Made by a program: the position numbers and the translations under genes. This document shows, in pieces, positions 27,065-34,783 of a stretch of 64,000 nt of DNA (position 1 is the stretch's first letter; each line of letters begins with the position of its first letter). The notes under the pieces were generated by a model. It saw only the letters and a program-made list of their open reading frames with translations. It was not told where the DNA came from and searched no databases. Origin of the DNA: Mycolicibacterium sp. TY81 (GTDB lineage: Bacteria; Actinomycetota; Actinomycetes; Mycobacteriales; Mycobacteriaceae); assembly GCF_018326285.1 (NCBI RefSeq), contig NZ_AP023362.1, forward strand, positions 4,340,001 to 4,404,000, in the 5' to 3' direction.

Positions 27065-27513
27065 CGCAACCCCTGAGACCGGATCAGCCGGTGCCACCGG
27101 CGATGCCGGTAGCGGAAGATGCCGGCCGCGCCCAGCGCGACCAGGCCGGTGAACACCCCGGCATCGATGTCGATGGTGTCGCTGTACCGGCACCGACCCG
27201 GGCCGATGGGTTCAGCGTGCAGCGTGTGATTCCACGACCTGATCCGCCCGCCGTATTCGTGGGTGCGGATGGTGTGCGAGGCCTCGTCGACCGACAGCAC
27301 CTCGATGGTGTGCCGGTAGGCGGGTATCACGTGAAATGCCATGAGCCAGCCGCTGCCTCGCTCCCCCGCGTGCATCGGCTCGGCGCGGCTCGCGAGCGCC
27401 GGCACCCCGAACAAACCGCGGCACACGTACAGGAAAGTCGCCGGCAACTGCATGGCGTGCCACACGGGATCCAGGTCGGCGGACAGCTCGGACTCGATGT
27501 ACACCGTCTTCAC
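27025..27513 (-). CDS. SRPBCC/polyketide-cyclase-like protein
   Basis: A 162-residue protein with an N-terminal SRPBCC-type strand-helix (VYIESELSADLDPVWHAMQLP), GSGWLMAFHVIPAYRHTIEV and RSWNHTLHAEPIGPGRCRYSDTID strands, closing with a basic helix. These cup-shaped domains bind hydrophobic ligands. GTG 27513 was chosen since AAAGGAG is 7 bases upstream; a longer start at 27540 would run through the operator. Divergent from the TetR gene at 27597, which likely controls it. Confidence 0.65.
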   Translation of the reverse strand: MKTVYIESELSADLDPVWHAMQLPATFLYVCRGLFGVPALASRAEPMHAGERGSGWLMAFHVIPAYRHTIEVLSVDEASHTIRTHEYGGRIRSWNHTLHAEPIGPGRCRYSDTIDIDAGVFTGLVALGAAGIFRYRHRRWHRLIRSQGLRQIPKTRAALPPR

Positions 27514-27530
27514 GATGATGCTCCTTTGAG

Positions 27531-27544
27531 TTAGGGTCACCTAA
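27531..27544. promoter_or_regulatory. Inverted repeat, probable TetR operator
   Basis: TTAGGGTCACCTAA has 5-bp inverted ends (TTAGG/CCTAA). It lies between the SRPBCC gene and the divergent TetR gene, 18 bp from the first and about 50 bp from the second. Confidence 0.5.
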
Positions 27545-27596
27545 TCATCGACCGGCGAGATGCCGGTGACTACTCGCTTTCCGCGCGGAGGTGACC

Positions 27597-28211
27597 GTGG
27601 CACCACCGGATCGGTTCCGCGCCCGCAAGCAGCCCAAACAACAACGGTCCGCCGAGACCCGGCAACGAATCCTCGATGCAGCTGCTCGCGTTTTCGCCGA
27701 GTTCGGCTATCGCGGCGGCACCAGCAATCGCATCGCCGACGCGGCGAACATCTCGATCGGTTCGCTCTACCAGTACTTTCCGAACAAGGACGCGATCCTG
27801 GCCGCTCTCACCGATGCCCATATCGACGCCGGGGCAACGCTGTTGGCGGAGCGGGCCGCTGCGGGAATGCCGTCCGAACTGGAAGATCAACTGCGGCTGT
27901 TCACGCGCGCAACCATCGACAATCACCGGGACGATCCGCATCTGCACCGGGTGTTGTTCGCGGAGGCGCCGAGGTCACCGGCGCTCCTGGCCCGGCTGCG
28001 CGACACCGAAGAACGTGCCGTCGCGGCGGCATATGAGCTTCTGGCCCGGCATTCCGACGTTCAGGTCCCTGATCTGAAATTCGCGGCCCGGATGACGATC
28101 GCGACCATCGAGTCGCTCACGCACCGGCTCATCGCCTGCGCACAGCCCGCCGACGCGCAGCAGCTGGAGGATTCGATCGTCGACATGCTGGCAACATATC
28201 TGCGGGGCTAG
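27597..28211 (+). CDS. TetR-family regulator
   Basis: A 204-residue repressor with a typical N-terminal HTH (RQRILDAAARVFAEFGYRGG, then IADAANISIGSLYQYFPNKDAIL) and a helical ligand domain. GTG 27597 has GGAGG 5 bases upstream; GTG 27591 overlaps that site and is less likely. Divergent from the SRPBCC gene; the TTAGG palindrome between them is the likely site of action. The ligand is unknown. The stop is 5 bp from the converging transporter gene. Confidence 0.85.
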   Translation: MAPPDRFRARKQPKQQRSAETRQRILDAAARVFAEFGYRGGTSNRIADAANISIGSLYQYFPNKDAILAALTDAHIDAGATLLAERAAAGMPSELEDQLRLFTRATIDNHRDDPHLHRVLFAEAPRSPALLARLRDTEERAVAAAYELLARHSDVQVPDLKFAARMTIATIESLTHRLIACAQPADAQQLEDSIVDMLATYLRG

Positions 28212-28216
28212 CGGTG

Positions 28217-29245
28217 TCAGCCCCGCGCGACCGCGAGGTCCACTTCCGCCGCCTCGGCGTCAGCCTGCCGCCCCCAGCGGCCGGCCAGCATCGCGCAGGT
28301 GATCAGCTGAATCTGATGGAAGATCATGAGCGGCAACACGATCAGGCCCACCGGATGCCCGGCGAACAGCACCGTCGCCATCGGCAGCCCGGTTGCCAGG
28401 CTCTTCTTCGATCCGCAGAAGATGATCACGATGCGGTCGGCTCGATCGAACTTCAGTAGCCGCGCCACCCCGGCGGTGATGCCGAGCACGACGGCGAGCA
28501 GCACCACACTGACGGCGATCACCGCGAGCACGTTGGTGACCTTCATGCCCGTCCAGATGTGCTCGGCCATACCGGCACTGAACGCCGCATAGACGACGAG
28601 GTAGACCGAACCGCGGTCGACGACCTTGGTGAGTGTGGTGTGCGAGAGCACGCGGTGCAGCTTGGACCGCAACAACTGGCCGGCGAGGAACGGCAGCAAC
28701 AGCTGCACGACGATCTCCAGGACCGAGTTCGCCGACACCGTGGCAGCGCCCGTGGTCGTCATGAGCAGGGTCACCAACAGCGGGGTGAGGAAGATACCCA
28801 GCAGGTTCGATGCCGATGCACTGACGACGGCCGCCGCGACATTGCCGCGCGCGATCGAGGTGAACGCGATGGACGACTGCACGGTGGACGGCAGCAGACA
28901 CAGATACAGCATGCCGGTGTAGAGCCCGTCGGTGAGCACTGACGGCACCAGCATCTTCATCGCCAGCCCGAGCAGCGGAAACAGCACGAAAGTCGCGGCC
29001 AGCACCGTGGTGTGCAGCCGCCAGTGTTTCAGCCCTTCAAGCGCCTCGCGCGGCTCCAGCCGCGTGCCGTACAGCAGGAACAACACCGCGATGGCGACTT
29101 TGGTCGCGGTCTCGACCGCCTCGCCGGCGTCGCCGCGTGCGGGTAGCAGCACGCCGATGGCCATCGCGGCGAACAGCCCGAGCAGGAAGCCGTCGATGCG
29201 GAGCTTGGCGAGCAGGTTCACCGGGAAAACGTACTGCTGTCGCAA
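28217..29245 (-). CDS. Bile acid:sodium symporter-family transporter
   Basis: A 342-residue protein with about ten membrane helices of the SBF-like (BASS/YfeH) family: GFLLGLFAAMAIGVLLPARG, LFLLYGTRLEPREALEGLKHW, LLPSTVQSSIAFTSIARGN, VVQLLLPFLAGQLLR and IVIIFCGSKKSLATGLPMA are typical family blocks. Members carry organic anions or are of unknown substrate. Divergent from the LysR gene at 29299, the usual arrangement of a LysR regulator and its target. Confidence 0.85.
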   Translation of the reverse strand: MRQQYVFPVNLLAKLRIDGFLLGLFAAMAIGVLLPARGDAGEAVETATKVAIAVLFLLYGTRLEPREALEGLKHWRLHTTVLAATFVLFPLLGLAMKMLVPSVLTDGLYTGMLYLCLLPSTVQSSIAFTSIARGNVAAAVVSASASNLLGIFLTPLLVTLLMTTTGAATVSANSVLEIVVQLLLPFLAGQLLRSKLHRVLSHTTLTKVVDRGSVYLVVYAAFSAGMAEHIWTGMKVTNVLAVIAVSVVLLAVVLGITAGVARLLKFDRADRIVIIFCGSKKSLATGLPMATVLFAGHPVGLIVLPLMIFHQIQLITCAMLAGRWGRQADAEAAEVDLAVARG

Positions 29246-29263
29246 CTCATAGCGCCAGGCGAT

Positions 29264-29288
29264 ATATCCGATATCTCTGAACGGATAT
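29264..29288. promoter_or_regulatory. Inverted repeat between transporter and LysR gene
   Basis: ATATCCG (29264-29270) and CGGATAT (29282-29288) form a dyad with 11 bases between. Position and AT-rich arms fit a LysR-type binding site. The right arm overlaps the upstream ATG at 29287, favouring the next ATG (29299) as the LysR start. Confidence 0.5.
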
Positions 29289-29298
29289 GGTGATCAAT

Positions 29299-30147
29299 AT
29301 GCTGGACCCTGAACTGCTGCGCACCTTCTTGGCAGTCGAGCGCGCGGGCGGGTTCACCGCAGCCGGGCGTCTGCTGGGCCTGCGCCAGTCGACGGTGAGC
29401 GGCCACATCGCCCGCCTCGAGCAGGCCGTCGGCCGCGAACTGTTCCGCCGCGACACCCGCAACCTGGCCCTCACCGCCGACGGCGCGGCGATGGTGGGCT
29501 TCGCGCACGACATCCTGGACGCACAGGCCAAAGCCGACCGCTACTTCTCCGAATCCCGACCCACGGGCCTCATCCGGCTGGGCGCCTCGGACGATCTGGT
29601 CGGCCGCATGCTCTCGGACGTACTGGTCGAGTTCCGCCGGTCCTACCCCGGCGTCGACCTCGAACTGGTCGTCGGGCTGAGCGAGAACCTCAAAACTCGA
29701 ATGGCCGCAGGCGAATTGGATCTCATGGTGGCCAAACGCCTGCCCGGCGAACAACACGGTGAACTGCTGTGGCGCGACCGCCTGGTGTGGGCCGGCCGCC
29801 CCGGTCTGACCGACATCACCGACCCGGTGCCGATCGTGACGTACCCACCGCCGAGCCTGACCCGGCACATCGCACTACGCGAACTGGAACGCGAGCGCCG
29901 CAGCTGGCGCATCGCGTGCGTCAGCGACAGCCTGCTCGGTCTGCAGGCGGCGGCCCTCGCCGGGCTCGGCATCATCGCGCATTCCGAATCGGTTCTGCCA
30001 CAGGGACTTCAACCGATCACCGACAGCCGGCTACCGAACCTCGGCCACCTGGAATTCGTCCTGCTGCACCGGCGCAGCGCACCATCGGAAGCCGAGATCG
30101 CGCTGCACGACGCCATCGTCGCCGGCGCACACCGCATGCGACACTGA
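29299..30147 (+). CDS. LysR-family regulator
   Basis: A 282-residue LysR protein: N-terminal HTH (LDPELLRTFLAVERAGGFTA, RLLGLRQSTVSGHIARLEQAV) and a substrate-binding domain (GLIRLGASDDLVGRMLSDVL, GELDLMVAKR). Most relatives begin MLDPELLRTF, hence ATG 29299; ATG 29287 would add four residues. It likely activates or represses the divergent transporter gene. Confidence 0.87.
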   Translation: MLDPELLRTFLAVERAGGFTAAGRLLGLRQSTVSGHIARLEQAVGRELFRRDTRNLALTADGAAMVGFAHDILDAQAKADRYFSESRPTGLIRLGASDDLVGRMLSDVLVEFRRSYPGVDLELVVGLSENLKTRMAAGELDLMVAKRLPGEQHGELLWRDRLVWAGRPGLTDITDPVPIVTYPPPSLTRHIALRELERERRSWRIACVSDSLLGLQAAALAGLGIIAHSESVLPQGLQPITDSRLPNLGHLEFVLLHRRSAPSEAEIALHDAIVAGAHRMRH

Positions 30148-30151
30148 CCGT

Positions 30152-30616
30152 TCAGCGGGACTGCGCCTGCGCGTGGTCGCGAAGGTTGTCGCGCAAGGTG
30201 ACCACCGCCTTCTGCAGCCTGTCGAACTCGTCGGACGGCAAGCCGGTCGCCGCCACCAGATTCATCGGTAGCGCCTTCTCACGCAACGCCCGGCCCGCAT
30301 CGGTGAGGCTGACGATGACCTGACGCTCGTCGGACGGATCGCGCCGGCGGCGCACGTAACCCTGTGCTTCGAGCTTCTTGAGAATCGGGGTCAGCGTGTT
30401 CGACTCCAGGAACAGGTTTTCACCCAGGCCACGGACGGTCTGATGGTCGTTCTCCCAGAGCGCGACGATCGCGATGTACTGGGTATATGTGACACCGAGT
30501 TCGTCGAGGATCGGCTTGTACGCCTTGCCGTAAGCGAGATTCGCCGAGTAGATCGCAAAACACATGAAGTCGGCAAGCCGGGGACCGGCGGCCTCGGTCG
30601 GGCGCTCGACAGCCAT
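30152..30616 (-). CDS. OhrR-like MarR regulator
   Basis: A 154-residue MarR-family protein of the OhrR type: an N-terminal conserved Cys in LADFMCFAIYSANLAYGKAYKP, the Tyr pair in LGVTYTQYIAIVALWE, the recognition helix in LFLESNTLTPILKKLEAQGYV and the wing RRRDPSDERQV. OhrR proteins repress ohr until this Cys is oxidised by an organic peroxide. AGGAG is 7 bases from ATG 30616. Divergent from the Ohr gene at 30770 with several matching dyads between. Confidence 0.88.
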   Translation of the reverse strand: MAVERPTEAAGPRLADFMCFAIYSANLAYGKAYKPILDELGVTYTQYIAIVALWENDHQTVRGLGENLFLESNTLTPILKKLEAQGYVRRRRDPSDERQVIVSLTDAGRALREKALPMNLVAATGLPSDEFDRLQKAVVTLRDNLRDHAQAQSR

Positions 30617-30653
30617 CGACAACTCCTGACTTTGAGTGACATCCGAAACGATT

Positions 30654-30736
30654 CTATCGGATGCGATTCAATCGGATGGGTTGACATCTCGACGCCTTCG
30701 GATAGTCTCATCGCATCCGAGTTAATCGGATGCGAT
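30654..30736. promoter_or_regulatory. OhrR-type operator region with repeated ATCGGATGCGAT sites
   Basis: A perfect dyad, ATCGCATCCGA (30710-30720) and TCGGATGCGAT (30726-30736) with GTTAA between, lies 33 bp before the Ohr gene. A second cluster on the regulator side (about 30654-30680) repeats ATCGGATGCGATT and ATCGGATG. Two sites, one by each gene, fit mutual control by the OhrR-like protein. Confidence 0.7.
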
Positions 30737-30769
30737 TTACATTCCGACTCGCCGTTCTCAAGGAGCAAC

Positions 30770-31192
30770 ATGAGCACCACCACCCACGACGCCGTTCTCT
30801 ACACCGGCAAGACCCGCACCACAGGCGGCCGCGACGGACACGCCCAAAGCTCCGACGGCCGGCTCGACATCCGCCTCGATCCCCCCGGCAGCAATCGCGC
30901 CGGCACCAATCCCGAGCAGCTGTTCGCGGCGGGGTGGTCCGCGTGCTTCATCGGCGCCATGCACATCGCGGCCGGCAAGGCGAACGTCAAACTGCCGGCC
31001 GAGACCGCCGTCGACGCCGAAGTCGATCTCTGCAACGTGGACGGCGCCTACTTCTTGCAGGCGCGCCTGCACGTCAGCCTGCCGGGCATCGCGCGGGACA
31101 CGGCCCGGGCCATCGTGGACGCCGCACATCAAACCTGCCCGTATTCCAAAGCCACCCGCGGCAACATCGGCGTCGTGCTCAGCATCGCCTGA
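30770..31192 (+). CDS. Ohr-type organic hydroperoxide resistance protein
   Basis: A 140-residue OsmC/Ohr-family thiol peroxidase. Both redox cysteines are present (AAGWSACFIGAMHIAAGK near 60 and AHQTCPYSKATRGN near 124), and so are the conserved Arg/Glu positions around GGRDGHAQSSDGRLDI and NPEQLFAAGWSACF. It detoxifies organic hydroperoxides in the cytoplasm. AGGAG precedes ATG 30770. Controlled by the divergent OhrR-like gene. Confidence 0.9.
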   Translation: MSTTTHDAVLYTGKTRTTGGRDGHAQSSDGRLDIRLDPPGSNRAGTNPEQLFAAGWSACFIGAMHIAAGKANVKLPAETAVDAEVDLCNVDGAYFLQARLHVSLPGIARDTARAIVDAAHQTCPYSKATRGNIGVVLSIA

Positions 31193-31265
31193 CCAGACTC
31201 GGGCGCACACCGAAATGTCCACTCCACCAACGGCAGCCGCACCGACCAACCACCAGGAGACGCCA

Positions 31266-31766
31266 GTGAGCATCACCGCAACCGGCACGGCCAGAACGAC
31301 CGCAATCCCGTTTCACGCCATCACGCTGATAGTCGCCGGCGTCGCGGCCGTCGTCACATTCGGTACCGGTTGGGCGATGCTCTCGGCACCAGCGATGTTT
31401 CTCGGCTGGATCGCCTACGGTGTCACCGGCGACACCGTGCGTCACCGCTACGCCAATCTGGCGTCATACGTGGTCGGCCTGGTGTTCGCCGCCGCAACGA
31501 CACTCGTGATCAATCGGCTGCAGCCGTCACTAGGTCTGGCGGCCACCGGTATTGCGATATTCGGCCTGGTCGCCATCGTCATGTGTCTGCGAGCGCTGCC
31601 CCTGTTCAACTACCCACCCGCGTACTTTCTCGGCATCACCAGCTTCTTCTACGCGGGACATGCGCCGACGGTCGCAACAGTGATCGCGCTCGCGACAGCG
31701 GGAGCCGTCGGAGCCAGCGGCGCAGCGCTTGCCGACTACTGTCAGAGCCGCTTTCTCGCCCGGTGA
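31266..31766 (+). CDS. DUF1097-like membrane protein
   Basis: A 166-residue protein with about five membrane helices (first at IPFHAITLIVAGVAAVVTF), including GWAMLSAPAMFLGWIAYGVTG and FNYPPAYFLGITSFFYAG, features of the DUF1097/YcdZ family of inner-membrane proteins. GTG 31266 has AGGAG 6 bases upstream; an ATG at 31215 would add 17 polar residues. It follows the Ohr gene by 73 bp and precedes the lipoprotein gene by 43 bp, so the three may be one transcript. Confidence 0.65.
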   Translation: MSITATGTARTTAIPFHAITLIVAGVAAVVTFGTGWAMLSAPAMFLGWIAYGVTGDTVRHRYANLASYVVGLVFAAATTLVINRLQPSLGLAATGIAIFGLVAIVMCLRALPLFNYPPAYFLGITSFFYAGHAPTVATVIALATAGAVGASGAALADYCQSRFLAR

Positions 31767-31809
31767 ATCGCCGCACCCGCCAGTGCCAGAAATTCAGGAG
31801 GAAACACGA

Positions 31810-32322
31810 ATGAAGAAGCTGCCGCACCTCATCGGCTACGCGGTCGTCGCGGCCACTGCGGGGCTCATCGCATCATGTGGCACCACGGTCGGCAGCTCGG
31901 ACCACACGAAACACGAGAGTTCCTCTGCCCCTTCGACTACCCGCACCGCAGGAACACCGAGCGCCGCGGATGTGCTCGGCCCGCCGGGAGTGGTGCCGCT
32001 GACCACGCCGCAGCCGCCGGCGAAACTGATCGTCGATCCGCCCATTCCCGAGGCCCTCGCCAAAGGGCAGGTGTTCATCCAATACCGTGCCGAAAACCTG
32101 CGCATCGAACCGGTTTTCGGTCCCGAGGCACTCAAGGTGACTCCGCGTATCGGCCACATTCACGTGGTTGTCGACGGTGCGCCGTGGCACTGGGCGGACG
32201 CCAGTGGTGAACCGGTGATCCTGGTCGGCCTACCACCCGGACCGCACAAGGTGGAGATCATCCTCGCGGATGCCAACCACCATCCGCTCGACCACGTGAC
32301 CACCGATTTCGTGGTCCCCTGA
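31810..32322 (+). CDS. Lipoprotein, DUF6130-like
   Basis: A 170-residue lipoprotein. The signal peptide ends in a lipobox (GLIASCGTT, Cys about 23), then a Ser/Thr linker and a compact domain with IGHIHVVVDGAPWHWAD and LVGLPPGPHKVEIILADANHHPLD, rich in His, which resembles the DUF6130 family. AGGAGG lies upstream of ATG 31810. A metal- or substrate-binding role outside the membrane is likely but unproven. Confidence 0.7.
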   Translation: MKKLPHLIGYAVVAATAGLIASCGTTVGSSDHTKHESSSAPSTTRTAGTPSAADVLGPPGVVPLTTPQPPAKLIVDPPIPEALAKGQVFIQYRAENLRIEPVFGPEALKVTPRIGHIHVVVDGAPWHWADASGEPVILVGLPPGPHKVEIILADANHHPLDHVTTDFVVP

Positions 32323-32335
32323 CCGGACCCGAGCC

Positions 32336-32391
32336 GAGATCGACGAAATGGTTACCGGCCGAAAGGCTTTCGCAACCATTTCGTCGATCTC
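32336..32391. terminator. Bidirectional hairpin terminator
   Basis: Perfect 18-bp arms (32336-32353 and 32374-32391) around a 20-nt loop that itself contains GAAAG/CTTTC. It stands between converging genes, 14 bp after the lipoprotein stop and 11 bp from the stop at 32402. Confidence 0.75.
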
Positions 32392-32401
32392 GTCCCCCCA
32401 T

Positions 32402-33754
32402 TTAACCCGCGTTGGCTGACTGCTGCGTCGACGACGACGCCTTCTTCGGCTGCTTGGCGACCTTCGGTGCCTTCGGGGTCTTCTGCGCCTTCGGCGCCTT
32501 CTCGGCCTTCTGCGACTTCCCTGCCGACTTGTCCTGCTTGCCCGCCGAATCGGAGTCAGACGAGGTGGCACCCGTCGCCTTGGTGCCCGGTTCGGACGTG
32601 GTGGTGTCCTTCTGCGCCGGTTTCGTTGTCTCGACCTTGGCCGGTTCGGCCGACACCGGGTCCGCAGCGGGTGTGGATGCCTCGACCTTCACCGGTTCTG
32701 CAACCTTCACGGGCTCCGTGACCTTCACCGGCAGCGTCTCCACGGCCTCGGCGTCGGTCGAGACCGGCGTCGCAGGCTTCGGATCCGCCTTGGCCACAGT
32801 CGCTTTGACCTTCTCGGGAGTCGACGATTCCTTCACTGGAGCGCTCGCCTCCACAGCCGCAGTGGTCGCCGAGGACAGCACCTTGGCGGCCGAGGCCGGG
32901 ACCGCGGCCGGGCCATCCACGGTTACCGCGACCGGAGCCTCCGGAGCCGGCGGCTTGATGGCGTCGGCGATGGTCTTGAACCCTTGCATGACCGCGGCGA
33001 CGACCCCGAACGACCCGAAGATGCCATACATGCCCTTGCTGCCCTCGCCCCACCCGTTCAGTACGGCGCCGGTGAGATTTGCCGGAGCGTTGATCAATTC
33101 GCTTGCGGCAGTGACGATATCCCCGACCCGCGCGGCGTCGTAGAAGTTCTGGGCGATGTCACCGAAGGCATCCGTAGCCTGATACATGGTGTTCAGCACC
33201 GCGAACCCCAACTGCGCCACGACCGGGGTGATCGCCTTGACCACATTGGCCATGTTCTGCGCGACCTGCTGCGGGATGTCGAGTTGCAGGACCGGGAACA
33301 GAACGCCCACAACACCGTTCACAAAGATGCCCCAACCCGACATCACCGCATCGGAGATCTGGCCGGCAGCCAATTGCTGCGCCATGGTCCGTAAGGAATC
33401 GGGAACGGTATTGGCCCAGTTGACCACGCCGTTGCCCACGCCCTGGGCGATGGACATGAGCTGGTTTGCGTAGCGGACCTGATTGGCGATCACCTGCTTC
33501 GCGAGCGGGAAGGGGTCGGCGGCGAACGCCTGGCCCAGTTTCCCGATATCGGCGACGGTCGTGGTGAGCACGTCACCCCACACCGCGAGCGGGTTGACGA
33601 ACGCGGTGAGGTCGACGGTGCGGGTCGATGCGACGGTAGTCGGCGCCGGTAGATGAAGGTCTGGCGGCGGGATTGACAGCGGGCTGATGGCGATGACGCC
33701 GGCGGTTGCCATCGCCATTCCCGCAGTCGAATATCGGCGCAACTCGAATGCCAT
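32402..33754 (-). CDS. Exported protein with lysine/proline-rich tail
   Basis: A 450-residue protein. Residues 1-30 are a signal-like segment; 45-270 form an alpha-helical hydrophobic domain (ADIGKLGQAFAADPFPLAKQ, then NPLAVWGDVLTTT and VLNGWGEGSKGMYGIFGSFG), of a kind repeated in several mycobacterial secreted proteins and somewhat like PE/PPE-associated C-terminal modules; from about 285 the tail is low complexity, first Ala/Val/Thr/Glu/Pro, then Lys/Ala/Pro (KAPKAQKTPKAPKVAKQPKK). The basic tail could bind polyanions or the wall. Function unknown; I do not assign a family name. Confidence 0.65.
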   Translation of the reverse strand: MAFELRRYSTAGMAMATAGVIAISPLSIPPPDLHLPAPTTVASTRTVDLTAFVNPLAVWGDVLTTTVADIGKLGQAFAADPFPLAKQVIANQVRYANQLMSIAQGVGNGVVNWANTVPDSLRTMAQQLAAGQISDAVMSGWGIFVNGVVGVLFPVLQLDIPQQVAQNMANVVKAITPVVAQLGFAVLNTMYQATDAFGDIAQNFYDAARVGDIVTAASELINAPANLTGAVLNGWGEGSKGMYGIFGSFGVVAAVMQGFKTIADAIKPPAPEAPVAVTVDGPAAVPASAAKVLSSATTAAVEASAPVKESSTPEKVKATVAKADPKPATPVSTDAEAVETLPVKVTEPVKVAEPVKVEASTPAADPVSAEPAKVETTKPAQKDTTTSEPGTKATGATSSDSDSAGKQDKSAGKSQKAEKAPKAQKTPKAPKVAKQPKKASSSTQQSANAG

Positions 33755-33928
33755 ACGTTCTCCTTGGACTCTGAGGTGTCAGCACTTCTGGCCGCGCAGA
33801 CGGTAGTGACCATGCCGAGAACACACATTCGAAATATGCAACAAGTTCTAATTTTTATTGACTGGCTCGCAGATTCCTCACAGGATGTTCGGAGAAAGCC
33901 GCCAAGCTGGACACCCCGGAGGTTTCGC

Positions 33929-34783
33929 ATGGCCGTCAAGCCATGGAATGACGACCGGCCCATGAAGCCACGCATCGTCGTCGGCGAGAGGTCCGTCGAC
34001 AGTCGCGGCATGTCGCTACGATTCGCCACCGAGCGCATCGAGCAGCCTGCCGACTGGTGCTGCCACGATTCGAGTCGCCACCTCATCTACGTCCACCGCC
34101 ATGGCGAACTCCGATCGATGGAGACCAACCTGGACTGGGGCCCGACCGATCGCACGCTGCCGCGCATCGGCGATACCTGGGTGGTGCCGGCGGGGGTGCG
34201 CTGCACGTCGGTCGTCACCGGCGACATCTCGGGATTCTGCGAAATCTCGATACCCGAGAACGCCCTGGGCGAGGTCGTGCACGTCCCGCGGCGTAAGCAT
34301 CACGATCCGCTGATCCTGCAGCTGGTGACCAAGATTCGCAGTGTCGCAGGCCGCGACGACGCGCTCGCCCGACTACTGCTCGATTCGGCCGGCGAGACGC
34401 TGCGGCTGCTGATCCGGGACACCTACACGACCGCCCCACCGCCCGAACCGGAGCGCGACACCTTGCCACCGTCGGCGCGCGCATCGATAGTCGAGTTCCT
34501 GGAAACGAGCCTGGAATCCGACATCCATCTGGAATCGCTTGCCCGCCTTGCCCAGATGTCCGTGGCGACGTTCATCAAGGCGTTCCGCGCCGCGTTTCAC
34601 ACCACGCCGTACCAGTTCCTGCTCGACCGCCGCATCGACCGCGCCAAGACGTTACTGTCCTCGACCAGGTTGTCGATCACCGAAATCAGTGCGACAGTAG
34701 GATTTTCGACACCCAACCACTTCGCCACGACATTCCGGCAGCGGGTCGGCCTGACCCCGAGGGACTTCCGGCGGGGCCGCTAG
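33929..34783 (+). CDS. AraC-family regulator
   Basis: A 284-residue regulator with an N-terminal sensing domain and a C-terminal double HTH (SDIHLESLARLAQMSVATFI…TPYQFLLDRRIDRAKTLL…FSTPNHFATTFRQRVGLTPRDFR). ATG 33929 has a good GGAGG 8 bases upstream; the frame opens from 33764 but the extra residues look non-coding. Divergent from the exported protein gene at 32402-33754, which may be a target. Its stop overlaps the fadE34 stop by 4 bp. Confidence 0.83.
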   Translation: MAVKPWNDDRPMKPRIVVGERSVDSRGMSLRFATERIEQPADWCCHDSSRHLIYVHRHGELRSMETNLDWGPTDRTLPRIGDTWVVPAGVRCTSVVTGDISGFCEISIPENALGEVVHVPRRKHHDPLILQLVTKIRSVAGRDDALARLLLDSAGETLRLLIRDTYTTAPPPEPERDTLPPSARASIVEFLETSLESDIHLESLARLAQMSVATFIKAFRAAFHTTPYQFLLDRRIDRAKTLLSSTRLSITEISATVGFSTPNHFATTFRQRVGLTPRDFRRGR

